Assembly (NCBI GenBank): GCA_045598945.1
Contig: JAZRVD010000042.1
Location: 1 to 11,496, forward strand
Origin: Colimorpha sp045598945
GTDB lineage: Bacteria; Bacteroidota; Bacteroidia; Bacteroidales; P3
Length of the DNA: 11,496 nt
Direction of reading: 5' to 3'
Shown here: one piece after another, positions 1-5,666 of the stretch
Numbering within the stretch: the first letter of the stretch is position 1
How the letters are laid out: every line of letters begins with the position of its first letter
Made by a program: the position numbers and the translations under genes
The notes under the pieces: generated by a model
What the model was told of the DNA's origin: nothing
What the model saw: only the letters and a program-made list of their open reading frames with translations
Database searches by the model: none

Positions 1-663
1 TGTTGTACCTAAATTATTAGCTGCTGATGGTTGATATTTACATCTGTATTTATGATTTATATCTGCTATTTTCTTTAATTCTTCAGGATTGCCTATATTT
101 TTATATAATGTTACTTCAAGAATAACACCTTTTATTTCTCTACGCTTAATAGATGTACTGCGGTAACTGATTTTTAAATCATTAGAGGATAGTGTTGTGA
201 TTTGACCATCTTCGGTTAGAAACTTAAATGTTTTTATTAATTTAACAATAGAACACCCTCTACACCCACAATTGCCGTAAACACCAGATGCTATTGTTCC
301 TGGCAAGTCTGTTAAACCTTCAAAACCAACAATACCTTTCTCTACCATTATTTTTGAAAGAGTCGACACATTTACTCCACAATCACAAATAATTGAATCG
401 TTCGTTTCATACCACTTGTTGATTTTTTTAGTACATATTATATTTTCTATTGAAAAAGATGGAAGAAAAAGCGTATTCGATGAATATCCTATTAAAATAT
501 ATGGCGCATTTATTGCTTGTAATTTTTTTACTATTAATATTAACTCTTCTTGTGTTTCTGGATAATAAACAGTTTTCACCATACTTCCAGCTTTTTCAAA
601 AGCTTCCTTGTTTGATTTAATCCATGAAATTCTCTGTAATGATATATTATGTATTATTTCCAT
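1..663 (-). CDS. MurB-like FAD-binding protein, partial (C-terminus beyond window)
   Basis: Hand translation of the minus strand from the ATG at 663 gives 221 codons open to the window edge. Visible MurB/FAD_binding_4 features, in order, are a GYSSNTLF stretch (residues 59-66, matching the G-G-S-N-L nucleotide loop), GFEGLTDLPGTIASGVYGNCG (about 113-133, the FAD pyrophosphate-binding part of MurB), SYRSTSIKR (167-174, like the Tyr-Arg motif of MurB) and QPSAANNLGTT (211-221), where MurB has its Gly-Ser-x-Phe active-site loop. True MurB reduces UDP-GlcNAc-enolpyruvate. Here the gene is third in a glycan cluster, after a sugar aminotransferase and a flippase, so a role as a flavin oxidoreductase on a nucleotide sugar is more likely than housekeeping MurB; that is inference. 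There are several Cys around 128-137 (NCGCRGC). The first in-frame ATG with family-like sequence was taken as the start. The gap to the upstream flippase gene is 87 bp. Confidence 0.75.
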   Translation of the reverse strand, partial: MEIIHNISLQRISWIKSNKEAFEKAGSMVKTVYYPETQEELILIVKKLQAINAPYILIGYSSNTLFLPSFSIENIICTKKINKWYETNDSIICDCGVNVSTLSKIMVEKGIVGFEGLTDLPGTIASGVYGNCGCRGCSIVKLIKTFKFLTEDGQITTLSSNDLKISYRSTSIKRREIKGVILEVTLYKNIGNPEELKKIADINHKYRCKYQPSAANNLGTT

Positions 664-750
664 ATATTTTTTAGATAAAACTGTCCATGATGTATAAAAT
701 AATTATTATTGACAGCCAATATCTTAGAATATGATTATGTATTAATTAAT

Positions 751-2292
751 TTATTTGATTACCTTTTTTAATATCTCTCCAACAACAGGTATTGCAACAA
801 GAAAAGATTTCTCTTCTTTGTCAAATACCCATGTTATACTTATTAGCGATATTATCAATGTTGATGATATTGTTGTCAGTATAAGTGTATACAAATCTGA
901 GCTAAAAAGAGTTCCAACAAAATAGGTAAGCACATAATCGATTATCGCAAGAGTAAATATCCTGAAAACAACCTCTTTGCAATATCTCTTTATATCAAGA
1001 TTAATTAGTCTCCGCATATATATCGTCCTTGCTATCACGCATGCAACGCCTCCTATCACCCAAACAAAATACGCAAGTGTACCTGATTGCGTATACCTTA
1101 AAACAATGTAAAACAGTGGAATTGTTAAAATTTTTATTGAACTGATTATTATTTGATGAGTTTTGATATTCCCATTAGCATATACTGCATAAATTAAAGG
1201 ATATTGGAATGCGTAAAAAAGGTAAAATAAAAAGATAACTCTAATCAAATTGGGAGTCATCGCTGGGTATTCACCAAGCCATATATCAAGGATATATTCT
1301 ATATTAAGAATAACAGGGATAGATATCAATAGCTGAAATATGAATGAAATTTTTGTAGACGCAAATATCAACTTAAAAAAATATGAATAGTTGCCAGCAG
1401 CATACGACTTTACTATCTGCGGATTATATGCCTGTGCCATATTGGTTGTAAAAATCAAGATCCCAGAATTTACTTGATTGGCTATGCCAAGCGCAGCGTT
1501 AGCTGTTAAGCCAAGTATACGATTAAAGAAAATACTAAAACATTGTTGAGCTCCAATTTCTGCTCCATTAACCAACATACTTAATCCAGAATATGACGCA
1601 AATTCTTTGACAAGTGATTTGTCCCAAAACCACAGATATTTTGTATCTTTTATTTTTATGACACAATAAAGAAAATATAGAACAAAAACAAGAATAGAAG
1701 ATAGCATCATCAAGCCACCATAATATATCAACCTATCGTATAAACAATATGCAAGACTTATTACTATTAGCAACTTAAACACTATTTCTGCTATACTAAT
1801 AAAAGCGTATGCATCCATCCTCTCATGTGCAATAATATTTGAATGAAATGGTGTTTGGATAACACTTATAGCAAATGTTACTATGGAAAATTGTAACACC
1901 CAGTTGGCTGCAACAACTCTATCAGACGGAATGTCGAGGTGATTATTCAAAAAATAAACTCCTACCGCTTCTATCAATAGCACCAGACTAAATGATAAAA
2001 TGCAATGGCTGTTGATTGCCATGGCGTATATTTCATTAAGCCTTTTTGAATCACCCTTTCCCATTTCAAATGTCAAATAGCGCGATGTAGCATTTGTCAG
2101 TGCAGTACGCAAAAAACTAAAAAATATAACTACACTGCCTATAACATTATACAGTCCAAAATCTTCAACTCCAATATATTTCAATAGCAGTCTGGTAGCA
2201 TACAAATTTATTGCAAGCACCAGAATCATCCTGATATATAGATATATCGAGTTTCTTATTAATAATTTTGGATTGCTACTCATTTCCAACAT
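751..2292 (-). CDS. Wzx-like polysaccharide flippase (MOP superfamily)
   Basis: A 513-residue, strongly hydrophobic protein with about 12-14 predicted membrane spans. The N-terminus (NSIYLYIRMILVLAINLYATR, followed by LLLKYIGVEDFGLYNVIG) is the typical first helix and loop of polysaccharide-type MOP flippases, which move lipid-linked glycan units across the inner membrane. Length is normal for the family. The gene begins 4 bp after the stop of the aminotransferase gene, so the two are co-transcribed. A second ATG at 2283 (MSSNPKLL) fits the family N-terminus at least as well as the ATG at 2292. The gene is A+T-rich, unlike its upstream neighbour. Substrate cannot be read from the sequence. 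Function as an export flippase is known for the family; membership of an O-antigen or capsule cluster is inferred from the neighbours. Confidence 0.88.
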   Translation of the reverse strand: MLEMSSNPKLLIRNSIYLYIRMILVLAINLYATRLLLKYIGVEDFGLYNVIGSVVIFFSFLRTALTNATSRYLTFEMGKGDSKRLNEIYAMAINSHCILSFSLVLLIEAVGVYFLNNHLDIPSDRVVAANWVLQFSIVTFAISVIQTPFHSNIIAHERMDAYAFISIAEIVFKLLIVISLAYCLYDRLIYYGGLMMLSSILVFVLYFLYCVIKIKDTKYLWFWDKSLVKEFASYSGLSMLVNGAEIGAQQCFSIFFNRILGLTANAALGIANQVNSGILIFTTNMAQAYNPQIVKSYAAGNYSYFFKLIFASTKISFIFQLLISIPVILNIEYILDIWLGEYPAMTPNLIRVIFLFYLFYAFQYPLIYAVYANGNIKTHQIIISSIKILTIPLFYIVLRYTQSGTLAYFVWVIGGVACVIARTIYMRRLINLDIKRYCKEVVFRIFTLAIIDYVLTYFVGTLFSSDLYTLILTTISSTLIISLISITWVFDKEEKSFLVAIPVVGEILKKVIK

Positions 2293-2296
2293 ATTT

Positions 2297-3595
2297 TTAT
2301 CCCTCTACCGCCTCTTTCATACAATCCACGATATATTTCACATCATCGTCAGAGACGCATGGACCGGCAGGAAGGCAGACGCCTGTCTTGAAGATAGATT
2401 CGGCTACGCCGTTAAGATAAGCTGGATTGTTCTTGTAGACTGGCTGTAGATGCATGGGCTTCCATACCGGACGGCACTCAACTTTCTTGGAGAGCATATA
2501 GACTCGCAACGCCTCCACATTGTCGTTAGGCTGACAGTCCGTAACAGCCGTGCCTACTGCCTTGATAGAATTTGCAGCACCGCCTATTGCTGTCTTGACA
2601 ATTTCTTGATATACTTTTTCTTGCCCCTTAACTCTTAACTTAGGATCAATAGTTGCGGCACAGAGCCAATAGTTGCTGTCGTAACGAGAATCGTTGGGCT
2701 GCTCGTGAAGTGTTATACCTTGTACATCTTTCAGCAACTCCTTATATAACGCCTGCACATGTTTGTGATGGGCTATGTGGTCGGCAATGACGGTCATCTG
2801 GCCTCTGCCTATACCGGCACAGACATTCGACATACGATAGTTATAGCCAACGGTGGTATGCTCGTAGTATGGGTAGGCATCGCGAGCCTGGGTGGCGTAC
2901 CACATAATAGTACTGGCATGCTCCGGATTATTACAGATAAGAGCTCCTCCACCAGAGGTGGTTATCATCTTGTTGCCATTGAAACTCAACACACCAAACC
3001 TACCAAAAGTGCCAAGTACCCTACCCTCGTATCTCGACCCCATACCCTCAGCGGCATCCTCTATCACAGGTATGCCGTATTTGTCGGCAACAGCCATAAT
3101 CTTGTCTATCTTATATGGCATGCCATATAACGCCACAGGAATGATCGCTTTGGGATATTTGCCTGTCTTCCACTTGCGATCGAGAATCGCTTTTTCAAGA
3201 AGTTCAGGCGACATGTTCCACGTGTCGGGCTCAGAGTCTACAAATACAGGTGTCGCACCAAGATATGTAACAGGATGCGATGAGGCACAGAAAGTAAAAC
3301 TCTGCACAAGAACCTCGTCACCCTGCCCTACTCCACAGGCAAGAAGCGCCAGATGTATTGCCGCCGTACCCGACGAGACACATACCGCCTTGCTATTAGG
3401 CAAGCATCCATCATCTTTTGAAGACGAGAAATTTTGTTTGACAAAAGCCTCTATATCTTTCTCAAAGGCATCTACATTAGGTCCCAAAGGAACAACGTAA
3501 TTGGTGTCGAAGGCCTCTTTGACATACTTCTGCTCATAGCCCTCACTTGACATGTGTGCAAGACACAGATATATAGTCTTTCTTTCGTCAGCCAT
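2297..3595 (-). CDS. DegT/DnrJ/EryC1/StrS-family PLP-dependent sugar aminotransferase
   Basis: The protein is 432 residues from the ATG at 3595. Family marks are SSGTAAIHLALLACG (74-88, phosphate loop for PLP), EVLVQSFTFCAS (94-105), VIEDAAEGMGS (177-187, Asp180 pairing with the PLP nitrogen), SFNGNK at 204-209 with Lys209 as the predicted Schiff-base lysine, then TTSGGGAL, and RPVWKPMHLQPVY (375-387). Such enzymes add an amino group to keto-sugar nucleotides; the RPxWKPMH type is common in Bacteroidota glycan loci (for example for bacillosamine-like or 4-amino-4,6-dideoxy sugars), but the exact product is not deducible. An in-frame ATG at 3646 would add 17 residues (MYVDCKHNACIVPNYTA) with no family resemblance, whereas MADERKTIYLCLAHMS is the usual start, so 3595 is chosen. 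About 35 extra residues (321-355) interrupt an otherwise conserved C-terminal stretch. It is clearly more G+C-rich than its neighbours and is the first gene of the cluster. Confidence 0.9.
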   Translation of the reverse strand: MADERKTIYLCLAHMSSEGYEQKYVKEAFDTNYVVPLGPNVDAFEKDIEAFVKQNFSSSKDDGCLPNSKAVCVSSGTAAIHLALLACGVGQGDEVLVQSFTFCASSHPVTYLGATPVFVDSEPDTWNMSPELLEKAILDRKWKTGKYPKAIIPVALYGMPYKIDKIMAVADKYGIPVIEDAAEGMGSRYEGRVLGTFGRFGVLSFNGNKMITTSGGGALICNNPEHASTIMWYATQARDAYPYYEHTTVGYNYRMSNVCAGIGRGQMTVIADHIAHHKHVQALYKELLKDVQGITLHEQPNDSRYDSNYWLCAATIDPKLRVKGQEKVYQEIVKTAIGGAANSIKAVGTAVTDCQPNDNVEALRVYMLSKKVECRPVWKPMHLQPVYKNNPAYLNGVAESIFKTGVCLPAGPCVSDDDVKYIVDCMKEAVEG

Positions 3596-3675
3596 AGCCG
3601 TATAATTTGGCACAATGCACGCATTATGCTTGCAATCAACATACATTTACTTGGCTCGAAGTAATAAATAAGGGT

Positions 3676-3774
3676 AAAAAAAGAAAGTGGAGCCGTACCT
3701 TTTTGCTGCTTGTCTACTCAACTGTAGGGTCTGGACTCCCTTTTCCACATAAACAAGAGCGGCTGCGGATCCAC
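3676..3774 (-). terminator. Long hairpin plus U-tract, terminator-like
   Basis: On the minus strand GTGGATCCG (3774-3766) pairs with CGGCTCCAC (3695-3687) with one mismatch. Inside, 3760-3750 pairs with 3705-3716 over 11 bp, with one bulged base and one G-U pair. A further short stem (3749-3745 with 3727-3723) caps it. The hairpin is followed at once by TTTCTTTTTTT (3686-3676). This can end the RNA above or act as an attenuator about 80 bp before the aminotransferase start at 3595. The stem is longer than a usual intrinsic terminator, so it may also be a functional domain of the RNA. Confidence 0.5.
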
Positions 3775-3919
3775 TTATGTTATATTGCATCTCAGTACAA
3801 TACAACCCGTGGTGCACCCTCCTCCCGTTATTCCGTTGTGGAAGTGAATTGTCCAGATTCACAGTTGATTGGAATAACACAGAAATTGCGCTTTCTTTAA
3901 TGAATATACTGTCTATTCA
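3676..3919 (-). ncRNA. Putative structured RNA or attenuator leader, class not recognised
   Basis: Between a minus-strand promoter and the aminotransferase gene the sequence is full of nested inverted repeats. (A) TGAATA/TATTCA at 3901-3906 and 3914-3919, at the likely start. (B) GGAATAAC 3871-3878 with GTTATTCC 3827-3834 (8 perfect bp), holding GTGAAT 3844-3849 with ATTCAC 3857-3862 around a 7-nt loop. (C) 3779-3787 with 3798-3806, 9 bp. (D) a long hairpin from 3687 to 3774. (E) CTTTCTTT 3891-3898 with AAAGAAAG 3680-3687, an 8-bp stem enclosing B, C and D. The imperfect pairs in C and D are G-U when read on the minus strand but A-C on the plus strand, which favours minus-strand transcription. 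A U-rich tract (3686-3676) follows. I do not see marks of tmRNA, RNase P, SRP RNA, 6S or a riboswitch I know. It may be a separate small RNA or the leader of the glycan operon. The 5' end is an estimate from the promoter. Confidence 0.5.
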
Positions 3920-3925
3920 ATTTTG

Positions 3926-3933
3926 CAAAAGTA
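3926..3933 (-). promoter_or_regulatory. Bacteroidota-type -7 element (TACTTTTG)
   Basis: On the minus strand TACTTTTG matches the TAnnTTTG consensus of the Bacteroidota primary sigma factor and is followed by C and an A-rich start region, so transcription would begin near 3919. No good TTTG is seen about 20 bp upstream; TTTAGTG (3957-3951) is the nearest candidate for the -33 element. It would drive the structured RNA and possibly the glycan operon. Confidence 0.55.
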
Positions 3934-4125
3934 GCATTTTTTTTTGACACCACTAAATTTATTTTCAATAACTCTTTGCCTCCTTAATACTTTGTTAAGT
4001 AATAATAAGGTATTTATTATATGTAAAAATCATCTTATCTCTGTTACATTTTATTGCCATAAGACAAAAAAACAAATAATATATCACTATTACATACATA
4101 CTTACATATATATAGAAAAAAATAT
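3934..4125. other. A+T-rich spacer between divergent promoters
   Basis: This stretch separates the minus-strand promoter of the structured RNA from the plus-strand tRNA promoter. It has a T-tract (about 3937-3945) and scattered A/T runs. I see no coding sequence with family resemblance, no RNA gene and no clear repeat in it. The open frame that crosses it and both tRNA genes is not credible as a gene. Confidence 0.5.
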
Positions 4126-4156
4126 TTTGTCAATTGAAAAAATCATTGTATCTTTG
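4126..4156 (+). promoter_or_regulatory. Promoter of the tRNA-Ala pair
   Basis: TTTG at 4126-4129 and TATCTTTG at 4149-4156 are 19 bp apart, an excellent match to the Bacteroidota TTTG-N19-TAnnTTTG promoter. Transcription should start about 4162, ten bases before the first tRNA. Confidence 0.75.
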
Positions 4157-4171
4157 CACTCCGAAAACGAT

Positions 4172-4245
4172 GGGGTATTAGCTCACTTGGCTAGAGCGTT
4201 TGACTGGCAGTCAAAAGGTAATCGGTTCGATTCCGATATACTCCA
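4172..4245 (+). tRNA. tRNA-Ala (anticodon GGC)
   Basis: The cloverleaf is complete at 74 nt. The acceptor stem is GGGGTAT/ATACTCC with discriminator A. The D-arm is GCTC/GAGC, and the anticodon stem TTTGA/TCAAA holds the loop CTGGCAG, giving anticodon GGC. The T-arm is ATCGG/CCGAT around TTCGATT. The third acceptor pair is G-U, the alanine identity pair. The CCA end is not encoded, so it must be added after transcription. It reads GCC and GCU codons. Confidence 0.95.
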
Positions 4246-4246
4246 C

Positions 4247-4269
4247 AAAGAGGCTAAAGCCTCTTTTTT
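4247..4269 (+). terminator. Terminator-like hairpin between the two tRNAs
   Basis: AAAGAGGC (4247-4254) and GCCTCTTT (4259-4266) form a perfect 8-bp stem with a TAAA loop and a T run to 4269. It starts two bases after the first tRNA and ends ten bases before the second. It could end most transcripts after the first tRNA, or serve as a processing signal in a joint precursor. Confidence 0.65.
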
Positions 4270-4279
4270 AATATACTTC

Positions 4280-4352
4280 GGGGTATTAGCTCATCTGGTA
4301 GAGCGTTTGGTTCGCAATCAAAAGGTGGTCGGTTCGAGTCCGATATACTCCA
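4280..4352 (+). tRNA. tRNA-Ala (anticodon CGC)
   Basis: The cloverleaf is complete at 73 nt, with the same acceptor stem as the first tRNA (GGGGTAT/ATACTCC, third pair G-U, discriminator A). The anticodon stem TTTGG/TCAAA holds the loop TTCGCAA, giving anticodon CGC for GCG codons. The T-stem is GTCGG/CCGAT. CCA is not encoded. No separate promoter fits in the few bases after the preceding hairpin, so expression probably depends on read-through from the promoter at 4126-4156. Confidence 0.93.
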
Positions 4353-4413
4353 CTCAATCGCATCCTAACAACACAGTTACTCACTCCCCACATCATATTT
4401 ATTTCTTTTTGCG

Positions 4414-4421
4414 TACCTTTG
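4414..4421 (+). promoter_or_regulatory. Bacteroidota-type -7 element (TACCTTTG) of the PrsW-family gene
   Basis: TACCTTTG followed by C matches the TAnnTTTG consensus and lies 16 bp before the ATG at 4438, so the leader would be only about ten bases. The -33 element is not clear. No Shine-Dalgarno sequence is present, as is usual for the phylum. Confidence 0.55.
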
Positions 4422-4437
4422 CAAAAAACATTCACCT

Positions 4438-5196
4438 ATGAATACCAATTCTATTCTATTGCTTTGCGCCGTACTACCGGTCTTTGCAATACTGATATTC
4501 ATCTACTACAAAGATACTCAAAATAAAGAGCCATTATGGCAACTCATCAAATGTTTCCTTGTGGGCTGTTTTTCCGTTTTGCCTGCCATACTTCTTGAAA
4601 CGATCTTAAGCTTTCACCAGCCATCCGGCATTATAGGACAACTTTTCGACGGCTATATTGTAGCCGGGTTTAGCGAAGAGCTAACAAAACTATTACTATT
4701 AGCACTTTGTATTTGGAGAAGCAAATACTTTGACGAATATTTCGACGGCATCGTCTACGCCGTATTTATCTCCATGGGCTTCGCTTGTGTCGAAAACATT
4801 CTCTATGTCTTCAATGAAGAAGAGTTCGTCGCCTCATTCACACTATCTTTGATGCGCGCACTACTCTCCATACCTGGACATTTCCTTTTTGCCGTAGCTA
4901 TGGGCTATCACCTCTCCCTGGCTAAATTTGACTACAACAACAAATTCAAACACCTTTGCTACGCCTTGCTGCTCCCATGGTTTTTGCATGGCACCTACGA
5001 TGCATTATTGATGCTCAGCGACTATATCTCTCAATGGACTAACTATATCCAAATAGCCCTGTTCTTTGCTTTCATCTATTTCGACATAAAAATGTGGAAG
5101 CTTGGCCTGCGTCGCATCAAAGCTCTACAAGAACTCTCTAAACAACAAGACTTCGACCGCAAAAACCCATTCAACGGCTTTCAATGGAATTTCTAA
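4438..5196 (+). CDS. PrsW-family intramembrane metalloprotease
   Basis: A 252-residue multi-span membrane protein. PrsW family marks are YYKDTQNKEP (23-32) after the first helix, GFSEELTK (77-84) with the paired acidic residues Glu80 and Glu81, FDGIVYAVFISMGFACVEN (102-120, Glu119), GHFLFAVAMGY (147-157, His148) and HGTYDALL (184-191, His184 and Asp188). These Glu/His positions are the family's predicted metal and catalytic residues. In Bacillus, PrsW cuts an anti-sigma factor to start regulated proteolysis; the target here is unknown and no anti-sigma gene is in the window. A cytoplasmic tail of about 40 mostly polar residues ends the protein. The gene has its own promoter element and is followed after 45 bp by the methyltransferase-like gene. 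Family assignment is firm; function is by homology. Confidence 0.9.
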   Translation: MNTNSILLLCAVLPVFAILIFIYYKDTQNKEPLWQLIKCFLVGCFSVLPAILLETILSFHQPSGIIGQLFDGYIVAGFSEELTKLLLLALCIWRSKYFDEYFDGIVYAVFISMGFACVENILYVFNEEEFVASFTLSLMRALLSIPGHFLFAVAMGYHLSLAKFDYNNKFKHLCYALLLPWFLHGTYDALLMLSDYISQWTNYIQIALFFAFIYFDIKMWKLGLRRIKALQELSKQQDFDRKNPFNGFQWNF

Positions 5197-5241
5197 TTCT
5201 ACCCCACCCTCATCAATCATATACAACCTCACCATTTTATA

Positions 5242-5631
5242 ATGACACGTCTACACTATTGGCTTCACGCTAAAAATCAATATAGCATTCACTCCCCTTT
5301 TATTTTCGACCTTTATCGACATGTATTATTTACAAGAAACAATACAAAACACTTTTTTGCCCATTCAAGATACTCCCAACTTTGCTACATGTTTGCCAAC
5401 TACTACAACCTCAACATTGTCAAACAATCCGACTTTTATACATTACTCCAAGGCAACAGCAGTATCAATAAAGTCCTCATCTTTAAAAAGCCTCACAAAA
5501 CTAAAGAATCCGAAATCGCTTGGAAAAAACTAATAAACGATGCAAACTACCAAGTCAGCATCGACATCTTTGACATCGGCATCCTTCTAAAAAATCCCCA
5601 CCTCCACAAACAGCACTTTTTACTGCGATAA
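5242..5631 (+). CDS. Shortened methyltransferase-like protein lacking the SAM-binding core
   Basis: A 129-residue protein. Residues 1-30 (MTRLHYWLHAKNQYSIHSPF, then IFDLYRHVLF) match the N-terminus of a Bacteroidota family of class I SAM-dependent methyltransferases of roughly 230-260 residues (HSPFVF.L motif). Residues 78-129 match its C-terminal end: SEIAWKKLI, then VSIDIFDIGILL, then KQHFLLR. What is missing is the roughly 100-130 residues between, which carry the GxGxG SAM loop. The family's DDIHWS-like stretch, which I recall at this point, here reads KKPHKT, so its acidic residues are lost as well. It should not bind SAM. The frame is open with a normal start and a terminator after the stop, so it may be a decaying gene or a reused scaffold. 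It lies 45 bp after the PrsW-family gene and may share its transcript. The family link is from memory of conserved end motifs, so it is moderately sure. Confidence 0.6.
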   Translation: MTRLHYWLHAKNQYSIHSPFIFDLYRHVLFTRNNTKHFFAHSRYSQLCYMFANYYNLNIVKQSDFYTLLQGNSSINKVLIFKKPHKTKESEIAWKKLINDANYQVSIDIFDIGILLKNPHLHKQHFLLR

Positions 5632-5632
5632 T

Positions 5633-5666
5633 AAAAAAAGAGCACTCTTTCGAGTACTCTTTTTTT
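5633..5666. terminator. Bidirectional terminator between convergent genes
   Basis: A-run plus GAG (5633-5642), ACTC (5644-5647), loop TTTC, GAGT (5652-5655), then CTC and a T-run (5657-5666) form a long stem with one C-A mismatch, with A/T tracts on both sides. It works in both directions, ending the plus-strand gene before it and the minus-strand six-gene unit. Its last two bases fall in the purB stop codon. Confidence 0.8.

Noticed and set aside
3211..3235. CACGTG in the aminotransferase gene as a third parS
   Set aside because: Only the central CACGTG and a few flanking bases match; the right arm is TCGGG rather than AAACA.
2892..3500. Plus-strand open frame of 202 codons opposite the aminotransferase gene
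   Set aside because: It is antisense to a clearly conserved gene and has no family resemblance; it follows from the composition of the real frame.
3811..3826. GGTGCACC palindrome and the adjacent purine tract GGGAGGAGGG (minus strand) as an operator, G-quadruplex or ribosome binding site
   Set aside because: The palindrome has no loop for a hairpin, the G tract has one run of only two G, and no start codon with a credible frame follows it.
3647..3880. Minus-strand open frame of 77 codons just before the aminotransferase gene
   Set aside because: It needs a GTG start, resembles no family, and lies wholly inside the strongly base-paired RNA region, which explains the sequence better.
4172..4352. 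tRNA genes as the attachment site of the left glycan region
   Set aside because: The tRNA 3' ends point right, away from the glycan genes, and no repeated 3' tRNA fragment or integrase gene is visible.
3944..4441. Plus-strand open frame of 165 codons
   Set aside because: It runs through both tRNA genes, the hairpin between them and the promoters, so it is a chance frame.
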